A program made the position numbers and the translations under genes. The notes beneath the pieces were generated by a model. The model made no database searches and was not told the origin of the DNA. It saw nothing but the letters and a program-made list of their open reading frames with translations. From Streptomyces panaciradicis (lineage in GTDB: Bacteria > Actinomycetota > Actinomycetes > Streptomycetales > Streptomycetaceae), in the NCBI RefSeq assembly GCF_023516615.1, contig NZ_JAMGBF010000031.1, forward strand, positions 24,402-88,401: DNA of 64,000 nucleotides. Reading direction: 5' to 3'. Shown here in pieces: positions 8,177 to 18,250 of this stretch (position 1 is its first letter; every line of letters starts with the position of its first letter).

Positions 8177-9943
8177 GTGGCAGCCCACGACGACGACATG
8201 AACCGCGGCATCCGCCCGGGACGCGGGTCCGACGACCCGGCCGGGCAGATTGCCTACCTTGAGCAGGAGATCGCCGTCCTGCGACGCAAGCTCGCCGACT
8301 CTCCGCGACACACGAGGATTCTCGAAGAGCGGATCGTCGAGCTGCAGACCAACCTGGCCGGCGTGTCCGCCCAGAACGAGCGACTCGCCAACACACTCCG
8401 CGAGGCCCGCGACCAGATCGTGGCCCTCAAGGAGGAGGTCGACCGGCTCGCACAGCCACCGGCCGGCTTCGGCGTCTTCCTCGAAGCCAACGAGGACGGC
8501 ACCGCCGACATCTTCACCGGGGGCCGCAAGCTCCGGGTGAACGTCAGCCCCAGCGTCGACCTCGAAGAACTCCGGCGCGGCCAGGAAGTAATGCTCAACG
8601 AAGCGCTCAACGTGGTCGAAGCCATGGAGTTCGAGCGCGTCGGGGACATCGTCACCCTCAAGGAGATCCTCGAGGACGGCGAACGCGCCCTGGTGCTCGG
8701 GCACACCGATGAGGAGCGGGTGGTACGGCTCGCCGAGCCACTGCTGGACGTGAACATCCGCCCCGGTGACGCCCTGCTGCTCGAACCCCGCTCCGGCTAC
8801 GTCTACGAGATCGTCCCCAAGAGCGAAGTCGAAGAACTCGTCCTCGAAGAAGTACCGGACATCGGCTACGAGCAGATCGGCGGCCTCGGCGGCCAGATCG
8901 AGGCCATCCGCGACGCCGTCGAGCTCCCGTACCTCTACCCCGACCTCTTCAAGGAGCACGAGCTCCGCCCGCCCAAGGGCGTCCTGCTCTACGGACCCCC
9001 CGGATGCGGCAAGACACTCATCGCCAAGGCCGTCGCCAACTCGCTGGCCAAAAAGGTCGCCGAGGTCACCGGCCAGGCCCAGGGCAAGAGCTTCTTCCTC
9101 AACATCAAGGGCCCCGAGCTCCTCAACAAGTACGTCGGCGAGACCGAGCGGCAGATCCGCCTCGTCTTCCAGCGCGCCAGGGAGAAGGCCAGCGAGGGCA
9201 CCCCCGTCATCGTCTTCTTCGACGAGATGGAATCCCTCTTCCGCACCCGCGGCTCCGGCGTCAGCTCCGACGTCGAGAACACCATCGTCCCCCAGCTGCT
9301 CGCCGAGATCGACGGAGTCGAAGGCCTGCAGAACGTGGTCGTCATCGGCGCCTCCAACCGCGAGGACATGATCGACCCCGCCATCCTGCGCCCCGGCCGC
9401 CTCGACGTGAAGATCAAGATCGAGCGCCCGGACGCCGAGGCCGCCAAGGACATCTTCGGCAAGTACCTCACCGAACGCCTCCCGCTCCACGCCGACGACC
9501 TCGGCGAACACGGCGGCAGCAAGTCGACCACCGTCGAAAGCATGATCCAGACCGCGGTCGAGCACATGTACGCGGAATCCGAGGAGAACCGCTTCCTGGA
9601 GGTCACCTACGCCAACGGTGACAAGGAAGTCCTCTACTTCAAGGACTTCAACTCCGGCGCCATGATCGAGAACATCGTCGGCCGCGCCAAGAAGATGGCG
9701 ATCAAGGACTTCCTCGACCACAACCAAAAGGGCCTCCGCGTCTCTCACCTCCTCCAGGCATGCGTGGACGAGTTCAAGGAGAACGAGGACCTGCCCAACA
9801 CCACCAACCCGGACGACTGGGCCCGAATCTCCGGAAAGAAGGGCGAACGGATCGTCTACATCCGTACCCTCATCACCGGAAAGCAGGGCGCCGACACCGG
9901 ACGCTCCATCGACACGGTGGCGAACACCGGTCAGTACCTGTAA
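8177..9943 (+). CDS. arc: Proteasome-activating AAA ATPase Arc/Mpa
   Basis: A 588-residue AAA+ ring ATPase that binds pupylated proteins, unfolds them and feeds them to the 20S proteasome. The N-terminal coiled coil (about residues 15-85, [17 protein letters not shown] onward) is the Pup-binding arm. Two OB-fold repeats follow (about 90-235), then the AAA module with Walker A GPPGCGKT at 273-280 and Walker B VIVFFDE at 344-350. The C-terminus ends in GQYL, the HbYX-like tail that docks into the proteasome alpha ring. The GTG at 8177 follows GGAGGAGG and gives the S. coelicolor ARC length. A hairpin terminator follows, so dop is probably transcribed separately. Confidence 0.97.
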   Translation: MAAHDDDMNRGIRPGRGSDDPAGQIAYLEQEIAVLRRKLADSPRHTRILEERIVELQTNLAGVSAQNERLANTLREARDQIVALKEEVDRLAQPPAGFGVFLEANEDGTADIFTGGRKLRVNVSPSVDLEELRRGQEVMLNEALNVVEAMEFERVGDIVTLKEILEDGERALVLGHTDEERVVRLAEPLLDVNIRPGDALLLEPRSGYVYEIVPKSEVEELVLEEVPDIGYEQIGGLGGQIEAIRDAVELPYLYPDLFKEHELRPPKGVLLYGPPGCGKTLIAKAVANSLAKKVAEVTGQAQGKSFFLNIKGPELLNKYVGETERQIRLVFQRAREKASEGTPVIVFFDEMESLFRTRGSGVSSDVENTIVPQLLAEIDGVEGLQNVVVIGASNREDMIDPAILRPGRLDVKIKIERPDAEAAKDIFGKYLTERLPLHADDLGEHGGSKSTTVESMIQTAVEHMYAESEENRFLEVTYANGDKEVLYFKDFNSGAMIENIVGRAKKMAIKDFLDHNQKGLRVSHLLQACVDEFKENEDLPNTTNPDDWARISGKKGERIVYIRTLITGKQGADTGRSIDTVANTGQYL

Positions 9944-9951
9944 AGACAGGG

Positions 9952-9987
9952 CGGCTGCGGGTGCCCTCACCGGGGTACCCGCAGCCG
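9952..9987 (+). terminator. Hairpin terminator after arc
   Basis: An 11-bp stem (CGGCTGCGGGT and its complement) closes a partly paired loop and is followed by actgttttt, one of the few U-rich tails in the window. It lies nine bases after the arc stop. Confidence 0.8.
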
Positions 9988-10188
9988 ACTGTTTTTCCGG
10001 CAACCAACCGGAACCAAGGCGAGCAAGGCAATGACGCAAATGATCTCCCCACCAGCGCAAAGCCGTTCTAGGCTCTTCGGTACCGCCGAGTCGCGCAGTG
10101 CGGGGACGGGCACCGCACACGCACCGGAGCGCCAGCGGTACTTGAGCGGCGTCCCCGACCGAGGGCGCCGCCGGGCAAGGAGGGCCGC

Positions 10189-11700
10189 ATGACCGTACGG
10201 CGAGTAATGGGCATCGAGACGGAGTACGGCATCTCCGTCCCCGGCCACCCCAACGCCAATGCCATGCTCACCTCGTCCCAGATCGTCAACGCCTACGCGG
10301 CGGCGATGCACCGGGCCCGCCGGGCCCGCTGGGACTTCGAGGAGGAGAACCCGCTGCGGGACGCGCGCGGCTTCGACCTCGCACGTGAGGCCGCCGACGC
10401 CAGCCAGCTCACCGACGAGGACATCGGCCTCGCCAACGTGATCCTCACCAACGGCGCACGGCTCTACGTCGACCACGCACACCCCGAATACAGCGCACCC
10501 GAAGTCACCAACCCCCGCGACGCCGTCCTCTGGGACAAGGCCGGCGAGCGCATCATGGCCGAGGCCGCCGAACGCGCGGCCCAGCTCCCCGGCGCCCAGC
10601 CGATCCACCTCTACAAGAACAACACCGACAACAAGGGCGCCTCCTACGGCACGCACGAGAACTACCTGATGAAGCGGGAGACCCCCTTCTCGGACATCGT
10701 GCGCCACCTCACGCCCTTCTTCGTCTCCCGCCAGGTCGTCACCGGCGCCGGCCGCGTCGGCATCGGCCAGGACGGCCACGAACACGGCTTCCAGCTCAGC
10801 CAGCGCGCCGACTACTTCGAAGTCGAGGTCGGCCTCGAGACCACCCTCAAGCGCCCCATCATCAACACCCGCGACGAACCCCACGCCGACGCCGAGAAGT
10901 ACCGCCGCCTGCACGTGATCATCGGCGACGCCAACCTCTCCGAGATCTCCACCTACCTCAAGCTCGGCACGACCGCCCTGGTCCTGTCCATGATCGAGGA
11001 CGGATTCATCGCGGTGGACCTGGCCGTGGACCAGCCCGTCCGCACCCTCCACCAGGTCTCCCACGACCCGACCCTCAAGCGCCTGGTCACCCTCCGCAGC
11101 GGCCGCACACTCACCGCGGTCCAGCTCCAGATGGAGTACTACGAGCTCTCCCGCAAGTACGTCGAGGAACGCTACGGCGCCGACGCGGACGAGCAGACCA
11201 AGGACGTCCTGACCCGCTGGGAGGACACCCTCAACCGCCTGGAACACGACCCGATGAGCCTGGCCGGCGAGCTGGACTGGGTCGCCAAGCGCGAACTCAT
11301 GGAGGGCTACCGGCGCCGCGACGGCCTCGACTGGGACGCCGCCAAGCTGCACCTCCTCGACCTGCAGTACGCGGACGTACGGGCCGAGAAGGGCCTGTAC
11401 AACCGCCTGGAGGCCCGCGGCCGCATGAAGCGGCTGCTGACCGAGGACGAGGTCGAGCGGGCCCGCACGAAGCCCCCGGAGGACACCCGCGCCTACTTCC
11501 GCGGCCGCTGCCTCGAGCAGTACGCCGACGACGTCGCCGCGGCCTCCTGGGACTCCGTGATCTTCGACCTCCCGGGCCGGGACTCGCTCCAGCGTGTCCC
11601 AACCCTCGAACCGCTTCGCGGAACGCGAAATCACGTCAAGGAGCTCCTCGACCGCTGCCGGACGGCGGAAGACCTGGTCAGGGTGCTGTCGGGCAACTGA
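10189..11700 (+). CDS. dop: Pup deamidase/depupylase Dop
   Basis: A 503-residue member of the carboxylate-amine ligase-like Dop/PafA family. It deamidates the C-terminal Gln of Pup to Glu, and also removes Pup from substrates. The N-terminal GIETEYGI segment supplies metal-binding Glu residues, and [15 protein letters not shown] contains D95, which sits at the position of the catalytic Asp of characterised Dop proteins. Residues about 45-80 form the Dop-specific insertion loop that is absent in PafA (compare the gene at 16754). The ATG has an AAGGAGG site upstream. It lies between arc and pup, as in other actinomycetes. Confidence 0.97.
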   Translation: MTVRRVMGIETEYGISVPGHPNANAMLTSSQIVNAYAAAMHRARRARWDFEEENPLRDARGFDLAREAADASQLTDEDIGLANVILTNGARLYVDHAHPEYSAPEVTNPRDAVLWDKAGERIMAEAAERAAQLPGAQPIHLYKNNTDNKGASYGTHENYLMKRETPFSDIVRHLTPFFVSRQVVTGAGRVGIGQDGHEHGFQLSQRADYFEVEVGLETTLKRPIINTRDEPHADAEKYRRLHVIIGDANLSEISTYLKLGTTALVLSMIEDGFIAVDLAVDQPVRTLHQVSHDPTLKRLVTLRSGRTLTAVQLQMEYYELSRKYVEERYGADADEQTKDVLTRWEDTLNRLEHDPMSLAGELDWVAKRELMEGYRRRDGLDWDAAKLHLLDLQYADVRAEKGLYNRLEARGRMKRLLTEDEVERARTKPPEDTRAYFRGRCLEQYADDVAAASWDSVIFDLPGRDSLQRVPTLEPLRGTRNHVKELLDRCRTAEDLVRVLSGN

Positions 11701-11799
11701 GCGGGTACCCGGGCGGCCTCCGCCGAACAGGGTGGAAAGTCCGCCGTCCGGGAATCATCGAGGTGGTCCTCGTACGTTGGAGAAACGCAGGGCCATTGT

Positions 11800-11821
11800 C
11801 AGACCCGGCTTGTAGGGTCTG
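11800..11821. promoter_or_regulatory. Inverted repeat with TAGGGT element upstream of pup
   Basis: A 7-bp perfect inverted repeat (CAGACCC and GGGTCTG, eight-base spacer) lies 68 bp before pup. Its right half contains TAGGGT (11813-11818), a good Streptomyces -10 hexamer, and shares GTAGGGTCTG with the arc upstream region. It may be the pup promoter overlapping an operator, or a short leader hairpin; no clear -35 is seen. Confidence 0.4.
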
Positions 11822-11888
11822 ATCATCACCGATCGGCAGGAATGCCGACCTGTCGACCATGTCGGGCGAACTGAGCGGGGTGAGGGTC

Positions 11889-12107
11889 ATGGCAACCAAG
11901 GACACCGGCGGCGGCCAGCAGAAGGCGACGCACTCGACCGAACAGGCCGAGGAGCAGACGACCGAAGCACAGGGCTCCGAAGACCTGAAGGAACGACACG
12001 AGAAGCTGAGCGACGACGTCGACTCGGTTCTGGACGAGATCGACGACGTCTTGGAGGAGAACGCCGAGGACTTCGTGCGGTCCTTCGTTCAAAAGGGTGG
12101 ACAGTAA
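11889..12107 (+). CDS. pup: Prokaryotic ubiquitin-like protein Pup
   Basis: A 72-residue, highly charged, intrinsically disordered protein that is attached to lysines of target proteins as a degradation tag. The C-terminal half (LDEIDDVLEENAEDFVRSFVQKGGQ in outline) is the helix that binds the Arc coiled coil, and the last three residues are GGQ, so Dop must deamidate the Gln before PafA can ligate it. The ATG at 11889 gives the family start (MATKDTGGG); an ATG ten codons upstream is in frame but atypical. The endonuclease-like gene begins 10 bp after its stop, so the two are probably co-transcribed with prcBA. Confidence 0.97.
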   Translation: MATKDTGGGQQKATHSTEQAEEQTTEAQGSEDLKERHEKLSDDVDSVLDEIDDVLEENAEDFVRSFVQKGGQ

Positions 12108-12116
12108 GTCACATCC

Positions 12117-12707
12117 GTGAACGACGGGGGATCGAAAAAGTGCTCGGCATGCCAGGAGCTGCTCCCGGTCGGCGCATTCGCGGCGAACAGATCGAGGCCT
12201 GACGGCCTGCAGGCGAACTGTCGCGAATGTGCGGCCGAGTACTACCGGCGACGCCAGGAAGCGCGGGGCAGGACGGTTCGGCAGAAGGTGGACGTGCCCG
12301 AGGGGCACAAGTTCTGCCGGACGTGCGGCGAGACCAAACCCCACGGCGAGTGGCATCGCAACGCGACTGCGTCCGATGGTCTCTCGACTCGCTGCAAGGC
12401 GTGCCGCGCGGTCCGGAGTCGGCAAGATCATCTGAAGCGTGAGTACGGCCTCACCGAAGCCGAGCGCGACGAAATGGTCGCTGCTCAAATGGGGCTGTGC
12501 GTGATCTGTCTAAAGGCTCCCGCCGCGCATGTGGATCATTGCCACAAGACGGGTAAGGTCCGAGGCGTACTGTGCTTCAACTGCAATTCGGCCATCGGCA
12601 AGTTGGGTGACGATCCCGACGCCGTCCGCCGGGCCGCCGCTTACTTGGAAGGAATCGCGTGGAAGCCAACACTCGTAGCACCGGGCGTCTACCAGCTGCC
12701 TTCCTGA
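12117..12707 (+). CDS. Endonuclease VII-like HNH protein with zinc-finger repeats
   Basis: A 196-residue protein. Residues about 125-190 match recombination endonuclease VII (T4 gp49-type, ββα-metal fold): [35 protein letters not shown] holds the paired CxxC zinc ligands and the DHCH metal/catalytic site. Two further CxxC modules precede it (KCSACQ with CREC, and CRTCG with CKAC), which is unusual for the phage enzyme. It starts 10 bp after pup and its 3' end overlaps prcB by 49 bp in another frame, so it is transcriptionally locked into the proteasome operon. Codon use is noticeably less GC-biased (TCT, AAA, CAT, TGT) than in its neighbours, suggesting acquisition by transfer. No link to proteolysis is known to me; DNA branch or abasic-site cleavage is the likely chemistry. 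Confidence 0.85.
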   Translation: MNDGGSKKCSACQELLPVGAFAANRSRPDGLQANCRECAAEYYRRRQEARGRTVRQKVDVPEGHKFCRTCGETKPHGEWHRNATASDGLSTRCKACRAVRSRQDHLKREYGLTEAERDEMVAAQMGLCVICLKAPAAHVDHCHKTGKVRGVLCFNCNSAIGKLGDDPDAVRRAAAYLEGIAWKPTLVAPGVYQLPS

Positions 12708-13504
12708 CGCCTGGGTCCTCGTCCTTCATGGACTTCCTGTCGGAGCACCAGCCTGAGATGCTGCCCGGCAACCGTCAACTGCCGCCCACGCAGGGTGTGA
12801 TCGAGGCGCCGCACGGCACCACGATCGTGGCCGTGACGTTCCCGGGCGGTGTCGTGCTGGCCGGTGACCGCCGGGCCACCATGGGCAACATGATCGCCCA
12901 GCGCGACATCGAGAAGGTCTTCCCCGCCGACGAGTACTCGGCCGTCGGTATCGCCGGCACCGCCGGTCTGGCCGTGGAGATGGTGAAGCTGTTCCAGCTG
13001 GAGCTGGAGCACTTCGAGAAGGTCGAGGGCGCCCAGCTGTCGCTGGAGGGCAAGGCGAACCGCCTGTCGACCATGATCCGTTCGAACCTGGGCATGGCGA
13101 TGCAGGGTCTGGCCGTGGTGCCTCTGTTCGCCGGGTACGACGTGGATCGGGAGAGGGGCCGGATCTTCTCCTACGACGTCACGGGCGGCCGCAGCGAGGA
13201 GCACGGCTACGCGGCCACGGGCTCCGGTTCGATCTTCGCGCGCGGGGCCATGAAGAAGCTCTACCGTGAGGATCTGACCGAGGACCAGGCCACCACGCTG
13301 GTGGTGCAGGCCCTGTACGACGCGGCAGACGACGACTCGGCGACCGGTGGTCCCGATGTCGCCCGCCGGATCTATCCGATCGTCACCGTGATCACCGAGG
13401 ACGGTTTCCGCCGGCTGACGGAGGACGAGTCCTCCGAGATCGCCCGTTCGATCCTGGCGCGGCGGCTGGAGCAGCCCGACGGCCCGCGGGCCGCGCTGCT
13501 GTAG
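12659..13504 (+). CDS. prcB: 20S proteasome beta subunit PrcB
   Basis: A 281-residue N-terminal-nucleophile hydrolase, the catalytic ring subunit of the 20S proteasome. The propeptide is 53 residues and is cut before T54 (in [12 protein letters not shown]), exposing the active-site Thr; the proteasome Lys and Asp partners are in [13 protein letters not shown]. Length and propeptide match S. coelicolor PrcB. The GTG at 12659 is preceded by GGAAGGA and lies inside the preceding gene, which implies translational coupling. prcA follows after 59 bp. Confidence 0.97.
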   Translation: MEANTRSTGRLPAAFLTPGSSSFMDFLSEHQPEMLPGNRQLPPTQGVIEAPHGTTIVAVTFPGGVVLAGDRRATMGNMIAQRDIEKVFPADEYSAVGIAGTAGLAVEMVKLFQLELEHFEKVEGAQLSLEGKANRLSTMIRSNLGMAMQGLAVVPLFAGYDVDRERGRIFSYDVTGGRSEEHGYAATGSGSIFARGAMKKLYREDLTEDQATTLVVQALYDAADDDSATGGPDVARRIYPIVTVITEDGFRRLTEDESSEIARSILARRLEQPDGPRAALL

Positions 13505-13563
13505 CGGCGGCCGGTCTTATCAAGGTGATCCAGTTGACCTCGACAGAAAGGGACGGGTAACCG

Positions 13564-14319
13564 GTGTCGACGCCGTTCTATGTCTCCCCCCAGCAGGCCA
13601 TGGCCGACCGGGCGGAGTACGCCCGCAAGGGCATCGCCCGTGGTCGCAGCCTGGTCGTGCTCCAGTACGCCGACGGCATCGTGTTCGTCGGTGAGAACCC
13701 GTCCCGTGCGCTGCACAAGTTCAGTGAGATCTACGACCGGATCGGTTTCGCGGCCGCCGGCAAGTACAACGAGTACGAGAATCTGCGGATCGGCGGTGTG
13801 CGCTACGCGGACCTGCGGGGGTACACCTACGACCGGGACGATGTGACGGCTCGCGGTCTGGCGAACGTCTACGCGCAGACGCTGGGCACGATCTTCTCCT
13901 CGGCCGGCGAGAAGCCGTACGAGGTGGAGCTGGTCGTGGCCGAGGTGGGTGAGACGCCGGAGGGTGATCAGATCTACCGGCTGCCGCACGACGGGTCGAT
14001 CGTGGACGAGCACGGTTCGGTCGCGGTGGGCGGCAACGCTGAGTTGATCAGCAACTACCTCGATCAGCAGCACCGGGAGGGCATGTCCCTCGCGGAGGGG
14101 CTGAAGCTGGCGGTGCAGGCTCTGTCGCGTGAGTCGAACGGCACGCAGCGGGAGATTCCCGCGGAGCGTCTTGAGGTGGCGGTGCTGGATCGTACGCGTC
14201 CGCAGGCGCGGAAGTTCAAGCGGATCGTGGGTCGGCAGCTGGCCCGGCTGCTGGAGGCCGGCGGGGCGTCGACGGAGGCGGAGAGCAGCACGGAGGGTGA
14301 GGGTCCGGACGAGGAGTAG
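13564..14319 (+). CDS. prcA: 20S proteasome alpha subunit PrcA
   Basis: A 251-residue proteasome alpha-type subunit that forms the outer gating rings and the docking surface for Arc. The N-terminus ([23 protein letters not shown] in outline) is the actinobacterial gate segment, and no active-site Thr is present, as expected. The C-terminal 25 residues are acidic and disordered ([14 protein letters not shown]). The GTG at 13564 follows AAAGGGACGGG. The operon appears to end here at a bidirectional hairpin. Confidence 0.97.
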   Translation: MSTPFYVSPQQAMADRAEYARKGIARGRSLVVLQYADGIVFVGENPSRALHKFSEIYDRIGFAAAGKYNEYENLRIGGVRYADLRGYTYDRDDVTARGLANVYAQTLGTIFSSAGEKPYEVELVVAEVGETPEGDQIYRLPHDGSIVDEHGSVAVGGNAELISNYLDQQHREGMSLAEGLKLAVQALSRESNGTQREIPAERLEVAVLDRTRPQARKFKRIVGRQLARLLEAGGASTEAESSTEGEGPDEE

Positions 14320-14342
14320 TCCGCCACTGTTTTGTCCTGTGT

Positions 14343-14372
14343 GTGCCCCGGTCGCTGGTGCGGCCGGGGCAC
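14343..14372. terminator. Bidirectional hairpin between prcA and the LacI gene
   Basis: Perfect 9-bp inverted repeat (GTGCCCCGG and complement) with a 12-base loop, placed in the 60-bp gap between convergent prcA and the regulator gene. Confidence 0.75.
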
Positions 14373-14379
14373 GCGGCGT

Positions 14380-15396
14380 TCAGGAGGCGTTGGGCGGGGC
14401 TGTGGAGCCTCGTACGACCAGGGTGACGGGGATGTCGCCCGCGTCCGGTGTGCGGCCGTCCAGGACGGCCAGGAGGGCTTGCATGCCGCGTTCGCCGACT
14501 GTCTCGGCGTCCAGGCGGACGGTGGTCAGTTCGGGTTCGAGGGCGGTGGCGAGGGCGAGGTCGTCGAGTCCGGTGACGGAGATGTCGTCGGGGATGCGCA
14601 GGCCGAGGCGGCGGATGGCCTTGTAGGCGCCGGCGGCGAGTTTGTCGTCGTCGCAGACGAGCGCGGTGGGGTGGGGGCCCGGTGCGGTGAGGGCGGTGGT
14701 CGTGGCGGTGAGGGCCGCTTCGATGGAGAGGGCGGAGTGGGCCGTGCGCACGGAGGTGCCGGGGGTGGTGGTGACGCGGTCGGCGAGTTCGCGTGCGCGG
14801 ACCTCGAAGGTCCAGGAGGGGACGTCGGCGGCGAGGTGGAGGAAGCTGCGGTGTCCTTGGGCGAGGAGGTGGTCGGCGATCTGGCGGACGCCGTCGGTGA
14901 TGTCGAGGTTGACGGTCGCGGCGCCGAGGCTGCCTGCGGGGTCGCTGTCGAGCATGACGAGGGGCAGTTGGTCGCCGCGGATCTCGGTGAGGGCGTCGGC
15001 GGCCATGGAGGAGGCGATGACGCCGTCGAGGGCGGCCTGGGCGGAGGCGAAGGGGTCGCGGGCGGGGCCGATGCCGGCGGGGGAGGGGTAGAGGACGACG
15101 CCGAAGCCGTGGCGGGCGGCGACGCGGGCGGCGCCGGTGTAGACGCCGGCGAAGAACTCGTTGGTGAGGGCGGGGACGACGAGGAGGACGGTGCGGGTGC
15201 GGCCGAGGCGGAGGTTGCGGGCGGCGAGGTTGGGGCGGTAGCCGAGGTCGCGGGCGGCTTCGCGGACGCGTTCGGCGGTGGCGGCGGAGACGCGGCCGCG
15301 CCATTTGTCGCCGAGGACCAGGGAGACGGCGGCCTGGGAGACGCCGGCGGCCTGGGCGACGTCTCGGCTCGTGGGGCGGGTGCTGCCTCGTGCCAC
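14380..15396 (-). CDS. LacI-family transcriptional regulator
   Basis: A 338-residue regulator with an N-terminal LacI helix-turn-helix (TSRDVAQAAGVSQAAVSLVL, hinge RPNLAARNLRLGRT) and a periplasmic-binding-protein-like effector domain (residues about 65-335). The GTG at 15396 starts just before the helix-turn-helix and has AAGGAG ten bases upstream. It is divergent from the MFS transporter gene; a 7-13-7 inverted repeat lies between them and is the obvious operator. The natural inducer is unknown: LacI proteins usually sense sugars or nucleosides, but the partner here is an efflux-like MFS. The pair sits inside the proteasome locus in this order in S. coelicolor too, from recall. Confidence 0.9.
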   Translation of the reverse strand: MARGSTRPTSRDVAQAAGVSQAAVSLVLGDKWRGRVSAATAERVREAARDLGYRPNLAARNLRLGRTRTVLLVVPALTNEFFAGVYTGAARVAARHGFGVVLYPSPAGIGPARDPFASAQAALDGVIASSMAADALTEIRGDQLPLVMLDSDPAGSLGAATVNLDITDGVRQIADHLLAQGHRSFLHLAADVPSWTFEVRARELADRVTTTPGTSVRTAHSALSIEAALTATTTALTAPGPHPTALVCDDDKLAAGAYKAIRRLGLRIPDDISVTGLDDLALATALEPELTTVRLDAETVGERGMQALLAVLDGRTPDAGDIPVTLVVRGSTAPPNAS

Positions 15397-15440
15397 CGTC
15401 GGCCTGCTCCTTCGTGTGGACTGGTGAACAGCGCACATGG

Positions 15441-15467
15441 TACGTATGGGAGTCGACGTTATACGTA
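15441..15467. promoter_or_regulatory. Candidate LacI operator between regulator and MFS genes
   Basis: Perfect 7-bp arms TACGTAT (15441-15447) and ATACGTA (15461-15467) separated by 13 bases that contain GTCGAC. It is the only AT-rich patch in the divergent intergenic region and starts 18 bp before the MFS start codon, where a bound repressor would block initiation on both genes. Confidence 0.6.
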
Positions 15468-15484
15468 AAACTTGGAGGCGGGGC

Positions 15485-16744
15485 ATGGCCGCGGGATACC
15501 TGGAGATCCTCAGGGCGCGGCATGCCGCGCGTCTGCTGGCGGGCACGCTGGTGGGCCGGCTGCCCAATGCCACCGCGGCCATCGCGATCGTGCTGTTCGT
15601 CCGCGCGGAGGGCGGCACGTACAGCCTGGCCGGCGCGCTGGCGGCGGTGTACGGGGTGGCCAACGCGGTCGGGCAGCCGGTGCTCGGGCGGCTGGTGGAC
15701 CTGCACGGGCAGCCCCGTGTGCAGCTGCCCGCCGCGCTCGCCTCGGCGCTCGCCATGGCCTGCTTCGCCGTCACGGACACCGATCCGCTCGCGCTCGCCT
15801 ATGTGTGCGTGGCGGCCGCCGGGCTGTTCACGCCGCCTCTGGAGGGCGGTCTGCGGGCGCTGTGGCCGGGTGTGCTGGGCCGGGAGGAGCAGGTGCACAC
15901 GGCGTACGCGATGGACGCCGTGGCGCAGGAGGTGATGTTCGCGGCCGGGCCGCTGCTGGTGACGCTGTGCGTGTCGCTGTGGTCGGCGGGGGCGGCGCTG
16001 GTGGTGGTGAACGTCCTCGGGGTCCTCGGGGCGCTGTCGGTGGTGGTGTCGCCGCCTTCGCGTGCGTGGCGGTCGGCGCCGCGCGAGGCGCACTGGCTGG
16101 GCGCGCTGCGTTCTCCGGGGCTGCTGGCGCTGCTGGGGGCGTTCCTGTTCGTGGGCATGGCGCTGGGGTCGATCACGGTGGCTTCGGTGCCGTATGCCGA
16201 CGAGCACGGCGGGGACGCGGTGTACGGCTGGATCATGGCGGCGATCGGGCTGGGCGCGCTGGTCGGGGGGACGGTGTACGGGGCGCGGCGGTGGACCGGG
16301 GAGCCGGCGCGGCGACTGCAGGTCCTGGTCGCTCTTCTGGCGGTGTGTTACCTGCCGCTGATGCTCATGCCGGGTGCGGTGGCGATGGTGTTGCTGACGG
16401 TGGTCGCCGGGTTGTTCCTGGCGCCGGTCATCGCGTGCGCGTTCGTCCTGGTGGACCGGCACGCGCCGCGGGGGACGGTGACGGAGGCGTTCTCGTGGAT
16501 CGTGACGACGTTCACGGTCGGGGCGTCGGTGGGAACGGGCCTGGCGGGTCCGGTCGTCGAGGCGGGCGGGGCCGTGTGGGGGTACGCCGTTCCGGGTGCG
16601 GCGGGGGGTGTGTCGCTGCTGGTCCTGCTGGCCACGGGGCGGGTCCTCGCAGCTCCCGGCGGGCCGCGGGTAGTTGCCGCTTGTTCGGAAAATGATCCAA
16701 ACCGTGCCGTCGAACCCCGTTTCAGCTCAGGGGATCGGGCGTAA
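15485..16744 (+). CDS. MFS transporter, 12-helix, efflux-type
   Basis: A 419-residue major-facilitator protein with about 12 predicted membrane helices and typical loop signatures (VGQPVLGRLVDLHG between helices 2 and 3). The ATG at 15485 follows GGAGG; an upstream ATG at 15437 would run through the operator. A charged tail of about 25 residues ends the protein. The stop codon is only nine bases before the pafA start, so pafA can be read from the same mRNA and its expression may depend partly on this LacI-controlled promoter. Substrate unknown. Confidence 0.88.
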   Translation: MAAGYLEILRARHAARLLAGTLVGRLPNATAAIAIVLFVRAEGGTYSLAGALAAVYGVANAVGQPVLGRLVDLHGQPRVQLPAALASALAMACFAVTDTDPLALAYVCVAAAGLFTPPLEGGLRALWPGVLGREEQVHTAYAMDAVAQEVMFAAGPLLVTLCVSLWSAGAALVVVNVLGVLGALSVVVSPPSRAWRSAPREAHWLGALRSPGLLALLGAFLFVGMALGSITVASVPYADEHGGDAVYGWIMAAIGLGALVGGTVYGARRWTGEPARRLQVLVALLAVCYLPLMLMPGAVAMVLLTVVAGLFLAPVIACAFVLVDRHAPRGTVTEAFSWIVTTFTVGASVGTGLAGPVVEAGGAVWGYAVPGAAGGVSLLVLLATGRVLAAPGGPRVVAACSENDPNRAVEPRFSSGDRA

Positions 16745-16753
16745 TGTTCAGTC

Positions 16754-18115
16754 ATGGACCGCCGCATTTTCGGGCTGGAGAACGAGTACGGCGTCACATG
16801 TACGTTCAGGGGACAGCGCCGCCTGTCTCCCGACGAGGTGGCGCGGTACCTCTTCCGCCGTGTCGTGTCATGGGGCCGCAGCAGCAATGTCTTTCTGCGA
16901 AACGGCGCCCGCCTCTATCTCGACGTGGGCTCACATCCGGAATACGCGACACCCGAATGTGACAACGTGACCGAACTGGTCACCCACGACAAGGCCGGCG
17001 AGCGCATTCTGGAAGGGCTTCTGGTAGACGCCGAACGACGCCTGCACGAGGAGGGAATCGCGGGCGACGTCTACCTCTTCAAGAACAACACCGACTCGGC
17101 GGGGAACTCCTACGGTTGTCATGAGAACTATCTCGTGGCCCGGCACGGGGAGTTCTCGCGGCTGGCGGACATCCTCATCCCGTTCCTGGTCACGCGACAG
17201 CTGTTGTGCGGGGCGGGCAAGGTGCTGCAGACGCCGCGCGGTGCGGTGTACTGCGTCAGCCAGCGGGCCGAGCACATCTGGGAGGGCGTCTCCTCGGCGA
17301 CGACCCGTTCCCGGCCGATCATCAACACCCGCGACGAACCGCACGCGGACGCCGAGCGCTACCGCCGGCTGCATGTGATCGTGGGCGACTCGAACATGTC
17401 CGAGACGACCATGCTGCTGAAGGTCGGGGCGACCGACCTGGTGCTGCGCATGATCGAGGCGGGCACCGTGATGCGTGACCTGACCCTGGAGAACCCGATC
17501 CGGGCGATCCGCGAGGTCAGCCACGACATCACCGGCCGGCGCAAGGTGCGCCTGGCCAGCGGCCGGGAGGCCTCCGCGCTGGAGGTGCAGCGCGAGTACT
17601 ACGAGAAGGCCGTGGACTTCTGCGAGCGCCGCGGTATCCGTACCGGCACCGTCGAGCAGGTCCTGGAGCTGTGGGGCCGCACGCTGGACTCGATCGAGTC
17701 CGAGGACCTGGACCGTATCGGCACCGAGATCGACTGGGTGATGAAGTACAAGCTCATCGAGCGGTACCGGGCCAAGCACAACATGACCATGTCCCACCCG
17801 AGGGTCGCGCAGATAGACCTCGCCTACCACGACATCCACCGCCGTCGTGGCCTGTACTACCTGCTCGAGAAGAAGGGCCAAGCGGCCCGTATCTGCAACG
17901 ACTTGAAGATCTTCGAGGGCAAGTCCGTGCCGCCGCAGACCACTCGGGCCCGGCTGCGCGGTGACTTCATCCGCAGGGCCCAGGAGCAGCGCCGGGACTT
18001 CACGGTCGACTGGGTGCATCTCAAGCTCAACGACCAGGCGCAGCGCACGGTGTTGTGCAAGGACCCGTTCCGTTCGGTGGACGACCGGGTGGAGAAGCTG
18101 ATCGCGGGAATGTGA
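16754..18115 (+). CDS. pafA: Pup-protein ligase PafA
   Basis: A 453-residue ligase that uses ATP to form the gamma-glutamyl phosphate of PupGlu and joins it to a substrate lysine. The N-terminal [12 protein letters not shown] segment holds metal-binding Glu residues, and [15 protein letters not shown] contains D57, at the catalytic-base position of this family. The Dop loop is missing, which separates it from the paralogue at 10189; the [15 protein letters not shown] and [11 protein letters not shown] segments are shared with Dop. The ATG gives the normal length. It is nine bases downstream of the MFS gene rather than next to prcA, and is followed by two hairpins. Confidence 0.97.
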   Translation: MDRRIFGLENEYGVTCTFRGQRRLSPDEVARYLFRRVVSWGRSSNVFLRNGARLYLDVGSHPEYATPECDNVTELVTHDKAGERILEGLLVDAERRLHEEGIAGDVYLFKNNTDSAGNSYGCHENYLVARHGEFSRLADILIPFLVTRQLLCGAGKVLQTPRGAVYCVSQRAEHIWEGVSSATTRSRPIINTRDEPHADAERYRRLHVIVGDSNMSETTMLLKVGATDLVLRMIEAGTVMRDLTLENPIRAIREVSHDITGRRKVRLASGREASALEVQREYYEKAVDFCERRGIRTGTVEQVLELWGRTLDSIESEDLDRIGTEIDWVMKYKLIERYRAKHNMTMSHPRVAQIDLAYHDIHRRRGLYYLLEKKGQAARICNDLKIFEGKSVPPQTTRARLRGDFIRRAQEQRRDFTVDWVHLKLNDQAQRTVLCKDPFRSVDDRVEKLIAGM

Positions 18116-18131
18116 GCGATGTGAGGTACCT

Positions 18132-18188
18132 GTTCCGGTGAAAGACCGGAACGCAACGCGGGCGCCGTACGTTTTCAGTGCGGCGCCC
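18132..18188 (+). terminator. Tandem hairpins after pafA
   Basis: Two adjacent perfect hairpins: GTTCCGGT/ACCGGAAC (18132-18152) and GGGCGCCG/CGGCGCCC (18160-18188), the second followed by ttctc. Together they separate pafA from the FKBP lipoprotein gene. Confidence 0.75.
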
Positions 18189-18250
18189 TTCTCACGCCGT
18201 AGAGTTGCGCGCACGCCAGTCCACAAGATCGACCGATTGAGGCCCCCACC

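Noticed and set aside
7934..10120. Long open frame on the minus strand upstream of the ferredoxin
   Set aside because: It is the antisense of arc with high-GC codon bias; the ferredoxin has its own start and ribosome-binding site at 7933.
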